Virus record (IMG/VR): IMGVR_UViG_3300020213_000052
Span: 1 to 40,400 of that record
Source of the DNA: a virus
Direction: 5' to 3' (one strand)
DNA length: 40,400 bases
In this document: positions 16,141 to 22,967 of the stretch, piece after piece
Layout: each line of letters opens with the position of its first letter
Position numbering within the stretch: position 1 is the first letter of the stretch
Position numbers and translations under genes: made by a program
Notes under the pieces: generated by a model
Database searches by the model: none
What the model saw: the letters and a program-made list of their open reading frames with translations, nothing else
What the model was told of the DNA's origin: nothing

Positions 16141-16908
16141 TCAACTGAATGGGTCATCCTCTTCTTCCGAAACCACATCGAAAGAATCTATCGCCTTGGT
16201 AAGCCGCTCCGCTGTTTTAGCCGGGCAGAACGTATGCGCCGGGCAAAAAAAGCAATATCGGCCGGGGACGAGCGGGGCATTCGCGGCTTCCGTAGCTTCG
16301 GCCCGCTCTACCAAAAAACCTTCGAAGTCTAATAGCTGCAACGAGCTCACACGCCACCGCCGCACCGGATTCTTGCCGGGGCCGTTCGGCTGCACGACGA
16401 CGATCTCTACGTGCAACGCCGGGAACTTCAGCGTTACCAGGGCGCCGAGCGCGTAGTACTGCAACTGCCAATTGTCCTCAACTTCGACAGCGGACTTGCC
16501 ATTTTTATAATCGTAGACGTAGAGGACTCTTGTGGTCGGATTCCACATGACCGTATCGGCGCGGCCATAGCAGCCGGGATAAACCGCGTTCAAGTCAAAG
16601 TTTTGCTCAATGAATATCTCAGTGTCGTCCGCCTTCAGCGGCCACTTGGAGCCATACCGATCTTCAAAAATGGTGGTCGTGTACAGCGTGATCGCGTCCT
16701 GAACCTTCTGATCCAGCCGGTGGAAATTCTCCGCTGGCATTTCGCCGCGCTGATACATCTCGATGAGAGTGTGGACCCACGTACCCAGTTTGGCCGCATC
16801 GCTTTCAATGGACGGGACTCCACGACACAACTCCACTGATCCCGGACACGACGCCCAGCGGGACATGGAGCTCGCCCCAAGCGCAGAATGTTTCGCTACA
16901 CCGCTCAC
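16141..16908 (-). CDS. PD-(D/E)XK nuclease, Cas4/RecB-like (DUF2800 type)
   Basis: A 255-residue exonuclease-like protein with the conserved order of this family: H46 in GTWVHTLIE, D118 in CYGRADTV, then D133-x-K135 in YDYKNGK. Cysteines C21, C219, C222 and C228 are placed as for an iron-sulfur cluster in Cas4/AddB relatives. It probably processes DNA ends in recombination or replication. The start is GTG overlapping the RyR gene stop by 4 bases (GTGA). The acidic end DDPFS resembles that of the SSB. Confidence 0.85.
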   Translation of the reverse strand: MSGVAKHSALGASSMSRWASCPGSVELCRGVPSIESDAAKLGTWVHTLIEMYQRGEMPAENFHRLDQKVQDAITLYTTTIFEDRYGSKWPLKADDTEIFIEQNFDLNAVYPGCYGRADTVMWNPTTRVLYVYDYKNGKSAVEVEDNWQLQYYALGALVTLKFPALHVEIVVVQPNGPGKNPVRRWRVSSLQLLDFEGFLVERAEATEAANAPLVPGRYCFFCPAHTFCPAKTAERLTKAIDSFDVVSEEEDDPFS

Positions 16909-17255
16909 GAAAGCGCCTTAATTACCGCGACAAAGAGATCATCTTTGATTTTCTGCTGCGCAGGCAATTGCGCGTAGGGCACAAGACACGGGTGCGTTTT
17001 GAATTCCGCATTCTTGTGTACGCCGTAAACCCAGCCCTGCTTTAGCTTTTCAGCCATCCAATTTTCATGACTGGCCCTTGGCCCGTCGTCCAAGCTGGGG
17101 CTCCCCAGGTGGAACCTAACGCCGTTGATGGCGCTATCCTTCTGGTCCTGCGGCGCCTTATCCCAATTCAGGTGGCTCGTGTCGCCAATACTCCGGCTGT
17201 AAACCCGATTCACTTCATGACAACATTCTGCAATCTTCTCGATGACGATACTCAT
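16905..17255 (-). CDS. RyR-domain protein
   Basis: A 116-residue protein containing one ryanodine-receptor-type (RyR) repeat. The diagnostic run is HENWMAEKLKQGWVYG followed by KNAEFKTHPCLVPY and a C-terminal FVAVIKAL helix. RyR domains are known in phage and bacterial proteins, where their role is unclear; ligand or nucleotide binding has been suggested. I placed the start at ATG 17255, which has AAGGGG upstream; an ORF ten codons longer is open but would begin within the terminator region. It is coupled to the nuclease gene. Confidence 0.8.
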   Translation of the reverse strand: MSIVIEKIAECCHEVNRVYSRSIGDTSHLNWDKAPQDQKDSAINGVRFHLGSPSLDDGPRASHENWMAEKLKQGWVYGVHKNAEFKTHPCLVPYAQLPAQQKIKDDLFVAVIKALS

Positions 17256-17269
17256 AGTGACCCCTTGGG

Positions 17270-17320
17270 AAAAAGGGCGCAGCACGGAATGGGTATTGTT
17301 TGTCCCTCGTGACTGCGCCC
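17270..17320 (-). terminator. Rho-independent terminator or attenuator inside the leftward operon
   Basis: On the minus strand GGGCGCAG (17320-17313) pairs with CTGCGCCC (17282-17275), extended by CACG/CGTG with one bulged base, and is followed by a T-run of four to five bases. It lies after the acidic protein gene and only some 15 bases before the RyR gene start, so it may lower expression of the replication genes downstream. Confidence 0.75.
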
Positions 17321-17333
17321 CGGATAAAAGCAG

Positions 17334-17786
17334 TTATTTCTTGGCTGCGAACGCCTTGCTACAGGCAGCCATCACCGCCGCGAAGTGCGGCGCTTGGATG
17401 TCTTTAACTTTCTTGAGCTTGACCGCGGCCAGGACGTCACGGACAGCTTGGACGCCGATTTTCGTGTTGACCTGCTCGAGGGCCGCGTGGACGACTTCGG
17501 CAGTAAGCGCGACGGCTTCATCTTCATCAGACTCCGCTTCAGCGGTAGCGAACGGATCTTCTTCTTCAACTTCGGCTTCGTCTGCAACAGGGGCTGAGGG
17601 TTCTTCTTTTTTAGCGGCGACCTTTTTACTTTTAGCCGCCTCCTTTGCAGCAGGCGCCGCCGTGACAACAGACGGGGCCTCGGCAATCCCAGCGCCGCGA
17701 ACTACGGACGCGCTCATATACTCACTGATGCTCGCATGGACTTCCTGAGCGTTTTCACCCTCGAAAACTAACGTAACTTTAGCCAT
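17334..17786 (-). CDS. Unknown protein with low-complexity acidic linker
   Basis: A 150-residue protein. The N-terminal 25 residues (MAKVTLVFEGENAQEVHASI) form a short strand and helix. Residues 40-95 are an Ala/Lys then Glu/Asp-rich low-complexity linker. The C-terminal 55 residues (VVHAALEQVNTKIGVQAVRDVL) form a compact helical domain ending in basic residues. Similar Ala/Glu-rich proteins occur beside the nuclease and SSB in other phages, which suggests a replication or recombination accessory role. I cannot name the family. Confidence 0.7.
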   Translation of the reverse strand: MAKVTLVFEGENAQEVHASISEYMSASVVRGAGIAEAPSVVTAAPAAKEAAKSKKVAAKKEEPSAPVADEAEVEEEDPFATAEAESDEDEAVALTAEVVHAALEQVNTKIGVQAVRDVLAAVKLKKVKDIQAPHFAAVMAACSKAFAAKK

Positions 17787-17827
17787 TATACGTACCTTCC
17801 TATTACTTTTTAATGCCTGGTAAAACA

Positions 17828-17861
17828 GTTCGGGAACCGAACCGAGAGTGATGATTCATCA
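17828..17861. promoter_or_regulatory. Two palindromes in the gap after the SNF2 helicase gene
   Basis: gttcgg/ccgaac with a 3-base spacer (17828-17842), and the perfect tgatga-t-tcatca (17849-17861), occupy the 126-bp gap. On the minus strand TTGACT lies just upstream. This could be an operator or promoter region for the acidic protein and replication genes. Confidence 0.4.
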
Positions 17862-17912
17862 CACAGCATTGTTGAGTCAAGCGGAATTAGTGAGGGGGAA
17901 CCGTGAATGATT

Positions 17913-19274
17913 TCAGAACGATGCGTCATCCAAGAGGATGTTGATGTCTTGAGTTTTGCGCCTCACTACGCGAGTCACTTTCTCGTCGATAGAATCCGCG
18001 ATGCTGATGAAGCGGGCCATTACGTTTCTCGTCGAGCCAATACGGCGACAGCGGCGAACCGCCTGCGCATTGGCCCCCGGAGACCATTCGCTTTCGACAA
18101 AAATAACTTGCGACGCGGCGGTCAGATTGATGGCCGTGCCCGCCGCTTGAATGTTGCACACGATGATTTTACAAAGTGGATCAGTCTGGAATCGATCGAT
18201 GTTGGCTTGTCGCTGCTCGGACGAAGTGCCGCCATGAATGCTCACCGCCTCACCTTTGCTCAATCCTAATCGGAACGTGAGATTAGTGATCACTTCCCGG
18301 TGAACGGCGAAAATGACGACCTTCGAGTAGGCCCCAGCATCGAGCTCGCCGCGAACGAGCTCGTGGACCGGGTTAACTTTTTGCAGCCCGTTATAAAACC
18401 TCAGCGTCGAAACGGAATTGGCGAGCGCCTCGAGCACTCTCATTTTCTCTGGCGTAATGTTGCCCGCCTCGTCCAGCATTTGGCCCTTCAACCACGCCTC
18501 TTGTGCCAATGCCTCCGCTAGCCGTTGCGCCGAGAGCTTCACAGCGCCAGCGGCAACGACAACATCGCCGAACATCAAATCGGGGAGCTCGGGCAGAACT
18601 TCCTTCACCGTCCTGCGCAGCATCACCGGGGCGAGGAGCGCCTTCAACTCCGGCATCCTGTCACGATTCGATCCTACAACTCGGACATGGCCGCGATATC
18701 CCGGCGCCACTTCGCAATAGCGGTTGCAGAACGCCTCGTAGCCCATGGTGACCCGGCCAAATGCCGTGAGCATCACCCACAGCTCGCTCGGATTGTTCGG
18801 CATCGGCGTGCCAGTAATCGCCCAAGTGACTCGGGCTTTTCGAGCCAACCCCTTTTTCCCAAAAACAGCGTGCGTCCTCTTGGCCTCTTGCGATTTAACG
18901 AAGTGCGCTTCATCTATAATGAGCAAATCGACGATGTCCGAACCGTTTCGGTCAGCGAGTTTTACCGCGTAATCGTACGAACAGATGGCGACCCCATCGC
19001 CGCTTGGGACCGGATCAGCCCCTTCAAGTACAACACTTCGTCGGGTGAAAGCGGAAAACTTCTTGAACTCCCTCGCCCAGTTAATGCGAGCCACTGCCGG
19101 GCAAACAACGAGAATTCTGGCGGCAAGGATGTTGTCCGCGCCCCTAATAGCTTGGGCGCTTTTACCCAGCCCCATCTCGTCCGCCAAAAGCGCGTGACGA
19201 CGCTCTGACAACCAGTCAACGCCCTGGTTTTGGTAGGGAAATAGCTGCTCCACCAGCTTAGCTCCACTGCGCAC
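17913..19274 (-). CDS. SNF2-family DEAD/H helicase
   Basis: A 453-residue superfamily 2 ATPase. Motif I is DEMGLGKS (32-39), motif II DEAH (121-124), motif III TGTPMPNNP (154-162). The C-terminal RecA-like domain has the motif V/VI pattern NIQAAGTAINLT and QAVRRCRRIGS. Short phage SNF2 helicases act in replication, recombination or transcription remodelling. The start is GTG inside the end of the small zinc protein gene. The protein is compact, with no extra nuclease or DNA-binding domain apart from the two helicase lobes. Confidence 0.88.
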   Translation of the reverse strand: MRSGAKLVEQLFPYQNQGVDWLSERRHALLADEMGLGKSAQAIRGADNILAARILVVCPAVARINWAREFKKFSAFTRRSVVLEGADPVPSGDGVAICSYDYAVKLADRNGSDIVDLLIIDEAHFVKSQEAKRTHAVFGKKGLARKARVTWAITGTPMPNNPSELWVMLTAFGRVTMGYEAFCNRYCEVAPGYRGHVRVVGSNRDRMPELKALLAPVMLRRTVKEVLPELPDLMFGDVVVAAGAVKLSAQRLAEALAQEAWLKGQMLDEAGNITPEKMRVLEALANSVSTLRFYNGLQKVNPVHELVRGELDAGAYSKVVIFAVHREVITNLTFRLGLSKGEAVSIHGGTSSEQRQANIDRFQTDPLCKIIVCNIQAAGTAINLTAASQVIFVESEWSPGANAQAVRRCRRIGSTRNVMARFISIADSIDEKVTRVVRRKTQDINILLDDASF

Positions 19275-19446
19275 TGATGTGGCTAGCTATCCGCCGACAA
19301 GTCGTACACAGCCGCCAAAGCGGATCGGCCGGGATTAGCCATTCACATTCAAGACACGGCCGCTTAGTCTTCGGCCTCGCACACGCCAAGCCGTGCCGGT
19401 GCCTCACGCGCTGAGCACGAGGAGCCCCAATTTCTTGCGGAATCAT
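19258..19446 (-). CDS. Small zinc-ribbon protein before the helicase
   Basis: A 62-residue protein with CLEC at about 33-36 and CTTC at about 48-51, a likely four-cysteine zinc ribbon, and basic flanks. ATG overlaps the upstream stop by 4 bases, and its end overlaps the helicase start by 17 bases. It may be a DNA-binding partner of the helicase; the family is not recognised. Confidence 0.55.
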   Translation of the reverse strand: MIPQEIGAPRAQRVRHRHGLACARPKTKRPCLECEWLIPADPLWRLCTTCRRIASHISAQWS

Positions 19447-19772
19447 CCGGGCTTCTTGCCCTTAACCGGCTTTGCTCCGCCAGTCAGATGCGGCTTCGCT
19501 ACCGGAGCTTGCACTTCTGGCGCCGTGATAGCCACCGCGCCGAAACCACGTTCACTGTTGAATGCGATCATCATCGCACAGGCCCCAACCGCCACGCACG
19601 CATCCAAAACGCCGATCCCCATCTCGATCGCCAATCCCAAATTGTCCACTTTCAACGTGAGCTCTTTTAGGATGTCAGCGTTCGCCTCACGGTCGAACCG
19701 CCGCCCCGTACCAGCCAAAGAAAATTCGATCCTCTGGCCAAACCACTTTGTCGCGTTAGATAGTCCTTGCAT
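19443..19772 (-). CDS. Unknown protein with a hydrophobic central helix
   Basis: This 109-residue product starts at the ATG preceded by the ribosome site AGGAGGAACG. A longer upstream frame crosses a hairpin and is not used here. The N-terminal half is basic and amphipathic (MQGLSNATKWFGQRIEF). Residues 45-72 are hydrophobic (LGLAIEMGIGVLDACVAVGA), and the end is Lys/Pro/Gly-rich. The hydrophobic part could be a buried helix or a membrane segment. It is coupled to the zinc-ribbon gene by a 4-base overlap. Function unknown. Confidence 0.6.
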   Translation of the reverse strand: MQGLSNATKWFGQRIEFSLAGTGRRFDREANADILKELTLKVDNLGLAIEMGIGVLDACVAVGACAMMIAFNSERGFGAVAITAPEVQAPVAKPHLTGGAKPVKGKKPG

Positions 19773-19791
19773 CGTTCCTCCTAGTGCAGAA

Positions 19792-19823
19792 GAAGCGGGA
19801 GAGGTTGACCCCTCTCCCGCTTC
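19792..19823 (-). terminator. Perfect 13-bp hairpin between two leftward genes
   Basis: Arms gaagcgggagagg (19792-19804) and cctctcccgcttc (19811-19823) enclose a 6-base loop. On the minus strand only a short TTCTTCT follows, so termination would be partial. It separates the duplicated gene upstream from the ribosome site of the next gene. Confidence 0.6.
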
Positions 19824-19832
19824 ACAATTCAA

Positions 19833-20276
19833 TTAGTTTCGCGCTAACGGATTGCACTGCCGCGACACAGGGGTTTCCCCCACCATCACGCTTTTTCTAA
19901 ACCACACTTTCTCGTTCTCCCCGTCGATAACAGCAATGTCCACGCACCTCTCGCTATGCACTCTCGTCACTAAAGCGAGAAGGGGTAGTGTGCCCTTGGC
20001 CGGATCGTCGCCGTAGTAGTGCATCGGCGCGCCAACACCGTCCACCAACTCCCCCTTGACCGGGTGGGATGCGTCCCCCTCAAATGGATCAGACACCGCC
20101 GGTCCAGCGGTTTTAAGATGCTTCTCTTCGGCGGACGAGTAGTGCATCGGCGCGCCAACACCGTCCACCAACTCCCCCTTGACCGGGTGGGATGCGTCCC
20201 CCTCAAATGGATCAGACACCGCCGGTCCAGCGGTTTTAAGATGCTTCTCTTCGGCGGACGCTTTCGCTTTTGACAT
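19833..20276 (-). CDS. Unknown protein carrying a 41-residue perfect tandem duplication
   Basis: A 147-residue protein whose first 82 or so residues contain two identical 41-residue units (motifs EEKHLKTAGPAVSDPFEG and GVGAPMHY). After them comes a beta-rich domain (LPLLALVTRVHSERCVDIAV, then EKVWFRKSVMV). The ancestral form was probably 106 residues. The repeated part has the low-complexity look of a flexible linker. A ribosome site AGGAG precedes ATG. No family is recognised. Confidence 0.65.
   Translation of the reverse strand: MSKAKASAEEKHLKTAGPAVSDPFEGDASHPVKGELVDGVGAPMHYSSAEEKHLKTAGPAVSDPFEGDASHPVKGELVDGVGAPMHYYGDDPAKGTLPLLALVTRVHSERCVDIAVIDGENEKVWFRKSVMVGETPVSRQCNPLARN
20015..20260. 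repeat. 123-bp perfect tandem duplication, in frame
   Basis: Identical copies at 20015-20137 and 20138-20260 lie head to tail and add 41 codons. There is no mismatch between copies, so the event is very recent or an assembly product. Confidence 0.95.
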
Positions 20277-20288
20277 TGCTCACTCCTG

Positions 20289-20429
20289 TTATGTTGAAAA
20301 GCGTGATCTTGTTGCAAAAGACGTTACTTCGTCAAGTCCCGGCCTAAACCCTCCCCCTAAACCAAGGGCTTCGGGGCTTTGCACTAAACCGCGACGAAGT
20401 TGGGAACGTGATTTTAGTTGGTCGGTCAT
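20289..20429 (-). CDS. 46-residue small protein, unknown
   Basis: ATG overlaps the stop of the XF1762-like gene by 4 bases. The frame runs 46 codons, basic and Gly/Leu/Arg-rich (MTDQLKSRSQLRRGLVQSPE), and stops 13 bases before the next ATG. The coupling and the good fit into the gap support a real gene. Confidence 0.5.
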   Translation of the reverse strand: MTDQLKSRSQLRRGLVQSPEALGLGGGFRPGLDEVTSFATRSRFST

Positions 20430-20863
20430 TTCGTCGCCTCCCATAGTTGTTTCTTTTCCGTTGGGTGCTTACCTGAATCTCGCTTTCTGCTCGGTCGGCC
20501 CCACTCGCCCCCTCCCGCTTCCCTGACGAAGCTCCATCCGGAAGCTTTCAATGAAGTCCCCGGTTCAGATGCGAGAATATAGGTGATGATCCTCCTCCAG
20601 CCGAGTTCAAAGGCAGCTCGGCGAGCTGTCCCGTACAGGAATGAGCAAGCGTTTCTAGTGCCGTCGGTGCAAAGCCGAATGACCTCGCACGTAAGAGGCT
20701 CTTTCTCAGAAATCATTCTAGAGACTGGGCGTCCTACCATTACAATTCCGACGATCTTTCCGTCTTTTTCAGCGGCTGCGCCGAATTTCCAACCCTGCGG
20801 TGAAAAGTGATGTCGGTGATTCTCTTCGACCCACGCCTTAGCCTCACGCCAACCGATTGGCAT
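20426..20863 (-). CDS. XF1762-family protein
   Basis: A 145-residue protein matching a phage family usually labelled XF1762. The N-terminal WREAKAWVEENHRHH, the middle VGRPVSRMI, VIRLCTDGTRNACSFLYG and ITYILASEPGTSLKASGW are its hallmarks. The fold resembles GNAT acetyltransferases (GKIVGIVMVGRP strand, ASGW near the end), but no substrate is established. I chose the ATG at 20863 because the ORF extension overlaps the preceding gene and the ribosome site GGGGAGAAG lies upstream. It belongs to the small-gene accessory cluster. Confidence 0.8.
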   Translation of the reverse strand: MPIGWREAKAWVEENHRHHFSPQGWKFGAAAEKDGKIVGIVMVGRPVSRMISEKEPLTCEVIRLCTDGTRNACSFLYGTARRAAFELGWRRIITYILASEPGTSLKASGWSFVREAGGGEWGRPSRKRDSGKHPTEKKQLWEATK

Positions 20864-20868
20864 TGCCT

Positions 20869-21234
20869 TCACTTCTCCCCCTTCTCTGCCAGCCCGGCCA
20901 ATATAGTGTTGGTTTCGCCTTTGCATCGCCGCGCCCTCTCCCCGCAGTCGGACGAGTATTCATCCGCTGGCCTTTCGACGCTCGCGTACCATTCCAACGC
21001 CTCCCGCTGTCTCTCGATCACATCGAGAAGGATTAGAACGGTGGAGGGGTTGAAAGTGGCGATGTGGTGGGCGTCAGACGAAAACGCCTGTCTGCAAACT
21101 AATTCATCCCCTGTTTTATCGACCGCGAAAACACTGGCATATCCCGGCTCTGCATCCTGAACGTAATACGGTCCCGGTGTCGCCTTCTCCGCAATCTCTT
21201 TTAGTTTTGTTAGGTAGTTTGGTTTCTGTTCCAT
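20869..21234 (-). CDS. Ead/Ea22-like protein
   Basis: A 121-residue protein with the typical Ea22-like layout: LKEIAEKATPGPYYV at the start, a short beta part, then DAHHIATFNPSTVLILLDVI and a helical EAL segment. This family is common in accessory regions of temperate phages and its function is unknown. The start is ATG 21234 with AAGGAG just upstream; an in-frame ATG at 21258 is weaker. The product ends in EKGEK, where the next ribosome site is translated. Confidence 0.75.
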   Translation of the reverse strand: MEQKPNYLTKLKEIAEKATPGPYYVQDAEPGYASVFAVDKTGDELVCRQAFSSDAHHIATFNPSTVLILLDVIERQREALEWYASVERPADEYSSDCGERARRCKGETNTILAGLAEKGEK

Positions 21235-21259
21235 TTTGCTCCTTGTTTGATCTGTCATC

Positions 21260-21357
21260 TCAAAATTCACGGGCCGCCTTTGCTGGCATCGAGGTAGGCG
21301 CGGGCACACTCGCCGGGATTACTCTTATTTTGTCCCCAACTTTAAAGTCATTTTCAT
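21260..21357 (-). pseudogene. Small gene apparently frameshifted just after its start
   Basis: The ATG at 21357 overlaps the upstream stop (ATGA) and has GGGAGAA before it, but as sequenced it gives only 10 codons. The adjacent frame encodes NDFKVGDKIRVIPA and runs to a stop at 21260. One extra A in the A-run after ATG would give a 32-residue protein starting MKNDFKVGDKIRV, a pattern common to small phage proteins. Either the base is missing from the sequence or the gene is broken. Confidence 0.5.
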
Positions 21358-21557
21358 TTCTCCCCCAGCTTGGCCAATAGAGCGGCAGCGACCGCATGCA
21401 GTGATTCGATTTCTTCGGCGTGCTCCAACCGCATTTGGTGGATGCTGGTGCGAAGCGATTCGATTTCCTCGTTCCGCCGGTTCTCATGGCAATCACAACC
21501 CGCGTAGTGAGTTACCCCGCACTGGTTTCGTATTGCTGCTACGTCGTAGTCGGTCAT
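21354..21557 (-). CDS. Small coiled-coil protein with a CxC/His motif
   Basis: A 67-residue protein. HYAGCDCHENRR near residues 17-28 resembles the H-x3-CxCH motif of many small phage proteins that precedes a helix. Residues 28-64 form a long charged coiled coil (EEIESLRTSIHQMRLEHAEE). ATG overlaps the upstream stop, and the C-terminal LGEK is made from the next ribosome site. Function unknown. Confidence 0.65.
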   Translation of the reverse strand: MTDYDVAAIRNQCGVTHYAGCDCHENRRNEEIESLRTSIHQMRLEHAEEIESLHAVAAALLAKLGEK

Positions 21558-21790
21558 TTCTTCACCTCCCCATAGACCGTCGTGCCCCTCGCCGACGCAT
21601 AACGATCTCGGCAGCTATCAATTGAACCGAAATAAAAGTCCGTCGGAAAAACGTAGTCCCAAATAATATCGAGATCCTTCCAGCCGGAAAACCAGCGATG
21701 CACGTTGCTGAGTTTGGACGCAACAACTCTCGCGGTAACCCCCGCCTGGTATTCCTCTTCGCTAATCAAACGCCATTTAAAGATTTTCAT
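21554..21790 (-). CDS. Accessory protein A with shared MKIFKWRLISEEEYQ leader
   Basis: A 78-residue protein whose first 15 residues are identical to those of the gene just upstream. The rest is aromatic-rich (VHRWFSGWKDLDIIWDYVF) and unlike its neighbour. It overlaps the genes on both sides by 4 bases. I do not recognise a family; the shared start suggests shuffling of different bodies onto one translation start. Confidence 0.6.
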   Translation of the reverse strand: MKIFKWRLISEEEYQAGVTARVVASKLSNVHRWFSGWKDLDIIWDYVFPTDFYFGSIDSCRDRYASARGTTVYGEVKK

Positions 21791-22063
21791 TTCTCCCCCT
21801 CTTTACCTAAGCCCAGAGCTTCGCTCGGAATTCTCATGCTGATATCTCTTTCGATCAGTTCCGTGGTGACTGCGCCGGGCACTGCTCGCGCGGCGCTATC
21901 ACCATCTCTTGCCAATACTAAACATTGGAATCTAGCGGCCACGCCTGCGCACATGTACGCGACACGGTATAAATTCCACCCAGCGATTATTCGGTCCCTC
22001 GCTTTTTGTTGGTACTCCTCTTCGCTAATCAAACGCCATTTAAAGATTTTCATTTCTCCCCCT
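21748..22063. repeat. 53-bp direct repeat forming the start of two adjacent genes
   Basis: Positions 21748-21800 and 22011-22063 differ by one base. Each copy holds the ribosome site, the ATG and the first codons of one gene. The spacing is 263 bp. Recombination between copies would delete or duplicate one gene cleanly. Confidence 0.9.
21787..22053 (-). CDS. Accessory protein B with shared MKIFKWRLISEEEYQ leader
   Basis: An 88-residue protein that starts with the same 15 residues as the next gene downstream, then differs: a possible buried helix (VAYMCAGVAARFQCLVLA) and a TTELIERDISM segment. It overlaps both neighbours by 4 bases and ends in KEGEK from the next ribosome site. Function unknown. 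Confidence 0.6.
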   Translation of the reverse strand: MKIFKWRLISEEEYQQKARDRIIAGWNLYRVAYMCAGVAARFQCLVLARDGDSAARAVPGAVTTELIERDISMRIPSEALGLGKEGEK

Positions 22064-22301
22064 TTATCAGCTCGTAAGTCGCTTCAAAAATATCTGGTTT
22101 GCATGGGTAGTGCCCGCCTTTAGCGCCTCGGATGACCCAGTCACCTACCGCTACCGTCGGCGCGCCCTCGAGAGCAAAAATGGAGCATACGCCAGGCGGT
22201 GTCGTGCCTTCGGGCTGGTCCATGAACTTCCGCATTGCCCGTTCATTATCGCCAGTCCACTGGATCGCTTCGATCACCACCGGCTTTTTTCTGTATCTCA
22301 T
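22050..22301 (-). CDS. Conserved small phage protein (RKKPVVIEAIQW family)
   Basis: An 83-residue protein with two hallmarks of a very widespread phage family: MRYRKKPVVIEAIQWTGDN at the start, and GDWVIRGAKGGHYPCKPDIF toward the end. It is expected to be a small beta-rich cytoplasmic protein. Its function is unknown. It overlaps its neighbours by 4 bases and ends in KGEK from translation of the ribosome site. Confidence 0.75.
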   Translation of the reverse strand: MRYRKKPVVIEAIQWTGDNERAMRKFMDQPEGTTPPGVCSIFALEGAPTVAVGDWVIRGAKGGHYPCKPDIFEATYELIKGEK

Positions 22302-22453
22302 TTTTTTAGGTACTTACCGAGCGCCCGTACAACGCAGATGGCAGGTAATGCTGTAATGAAGAGGACGAGCGCAAACGGCACCGCTACGAACAACACTAAA
22401 ACGCTTATGGGTAAATCTCGAGCCCCATCATCGTCGAAAAAGTCGTCAATCAC
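22298..22453 (-). CDS. 51-residue single-pass membrane protein
   Basis: GTG at 22453 overlaps the stop region of the RuvC-like gene, and the frame ends in ATGA with the next start. An acidic start (IDDFFDDDGARD) is followed by a 30-residue hydrophobic stretch (ISVLVLFVAVPFALVLFITA) and a basic end. Clear membrane topology and coupling at both ends support a real gene. Confidence 0.65.
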   Translation of the reverse strand: MIDDFFDDDGARDLPISVLVLFVAVPFALVLFITALPAICVVRALGKYLKK

Positions 22454-22967
22454 TCTGGCCCCCGATCATGTTCGTCCCGCTCACAAGGGAAGAAAGTGCA
22501 TTCTCCCCCATGTGAGCGAGCAGAGCAGCTTCGGCACGGCCATTGTGCTTCTGCAACACAAACCGCTTGCTACGCGGAAAGAGCTGGCGAGCTTTGACGA
22601 GCGAATCGTTCTTGTCTCGCCCCAAGCCCATCATCGCTTTCCACACTGCTGGCCTGGTCTCAATCGTAGTAACCCCGAATCCCGCCAAGACGCCCAAGAC
22701 GATCCCAAAAGAGCGCCCGAACTGAAACGACGAAGCCGCGCTCTCTTTACCAGTCATCGCCGCCACTTTCTCGATGACGGCAATGGTGCTGTGACCAGAC
22801 GTAAAGTCCCCTATCGTCGTCGCCAAGGCCATAGCGTCAACCTCCTTGCGGCCGCTAGCCCTTACCCTGGTTGGCATATCAAACACGGCCAGGGCGTACG
22901 GTTTAGGTCGGTAAAACGCAATGGCTCCCGTTACGCCGGGATCAACGCCGATGAAGATGTTGGTCAC
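22446..22967 (-). CDS. RuvC-like Holliday junction resolvase
   Basis: A 173-residue RNase H-fold nuclease. GVDPG with D9 begins the first strand, E66 lies in AVIEKV, FQFGRSFG and GVLAGFGV follow, and the end has HNGRAEAALLAHMG with E146. This order matches the RuvC-like resolvases found in phages, which cut branched DNA before packaging. Many relatives I recall have Asp close to the final motif where this has His/Asn, so full activity is not certain. The start is GTG overlapping the upstream stop by 4 bases. Confidence 0.8.
   Translation of the reverse strand: MTNIFIGVDPGVTGAIAFYRPKPYALAVFDMPTRVRASGRKEVDAMALATTIGDFTSGHSTIAVIEKVAAMTGKESAASSFQFGRSFGIVLGVLAGFGVTTIETRPAVWKAMMGLGRDKNDSLVKARQLFPRSKRFVLQKHNGRAEAALLAHMGENALSSLVSGTNMIGGQSD

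Noticed and set aside
17791-17855. 18-codon minus-strand frame (MNHHSRFGSRT)
   Set aside because: There is no ribosome site and it covers the palindromes; more likely a regulatory gap.
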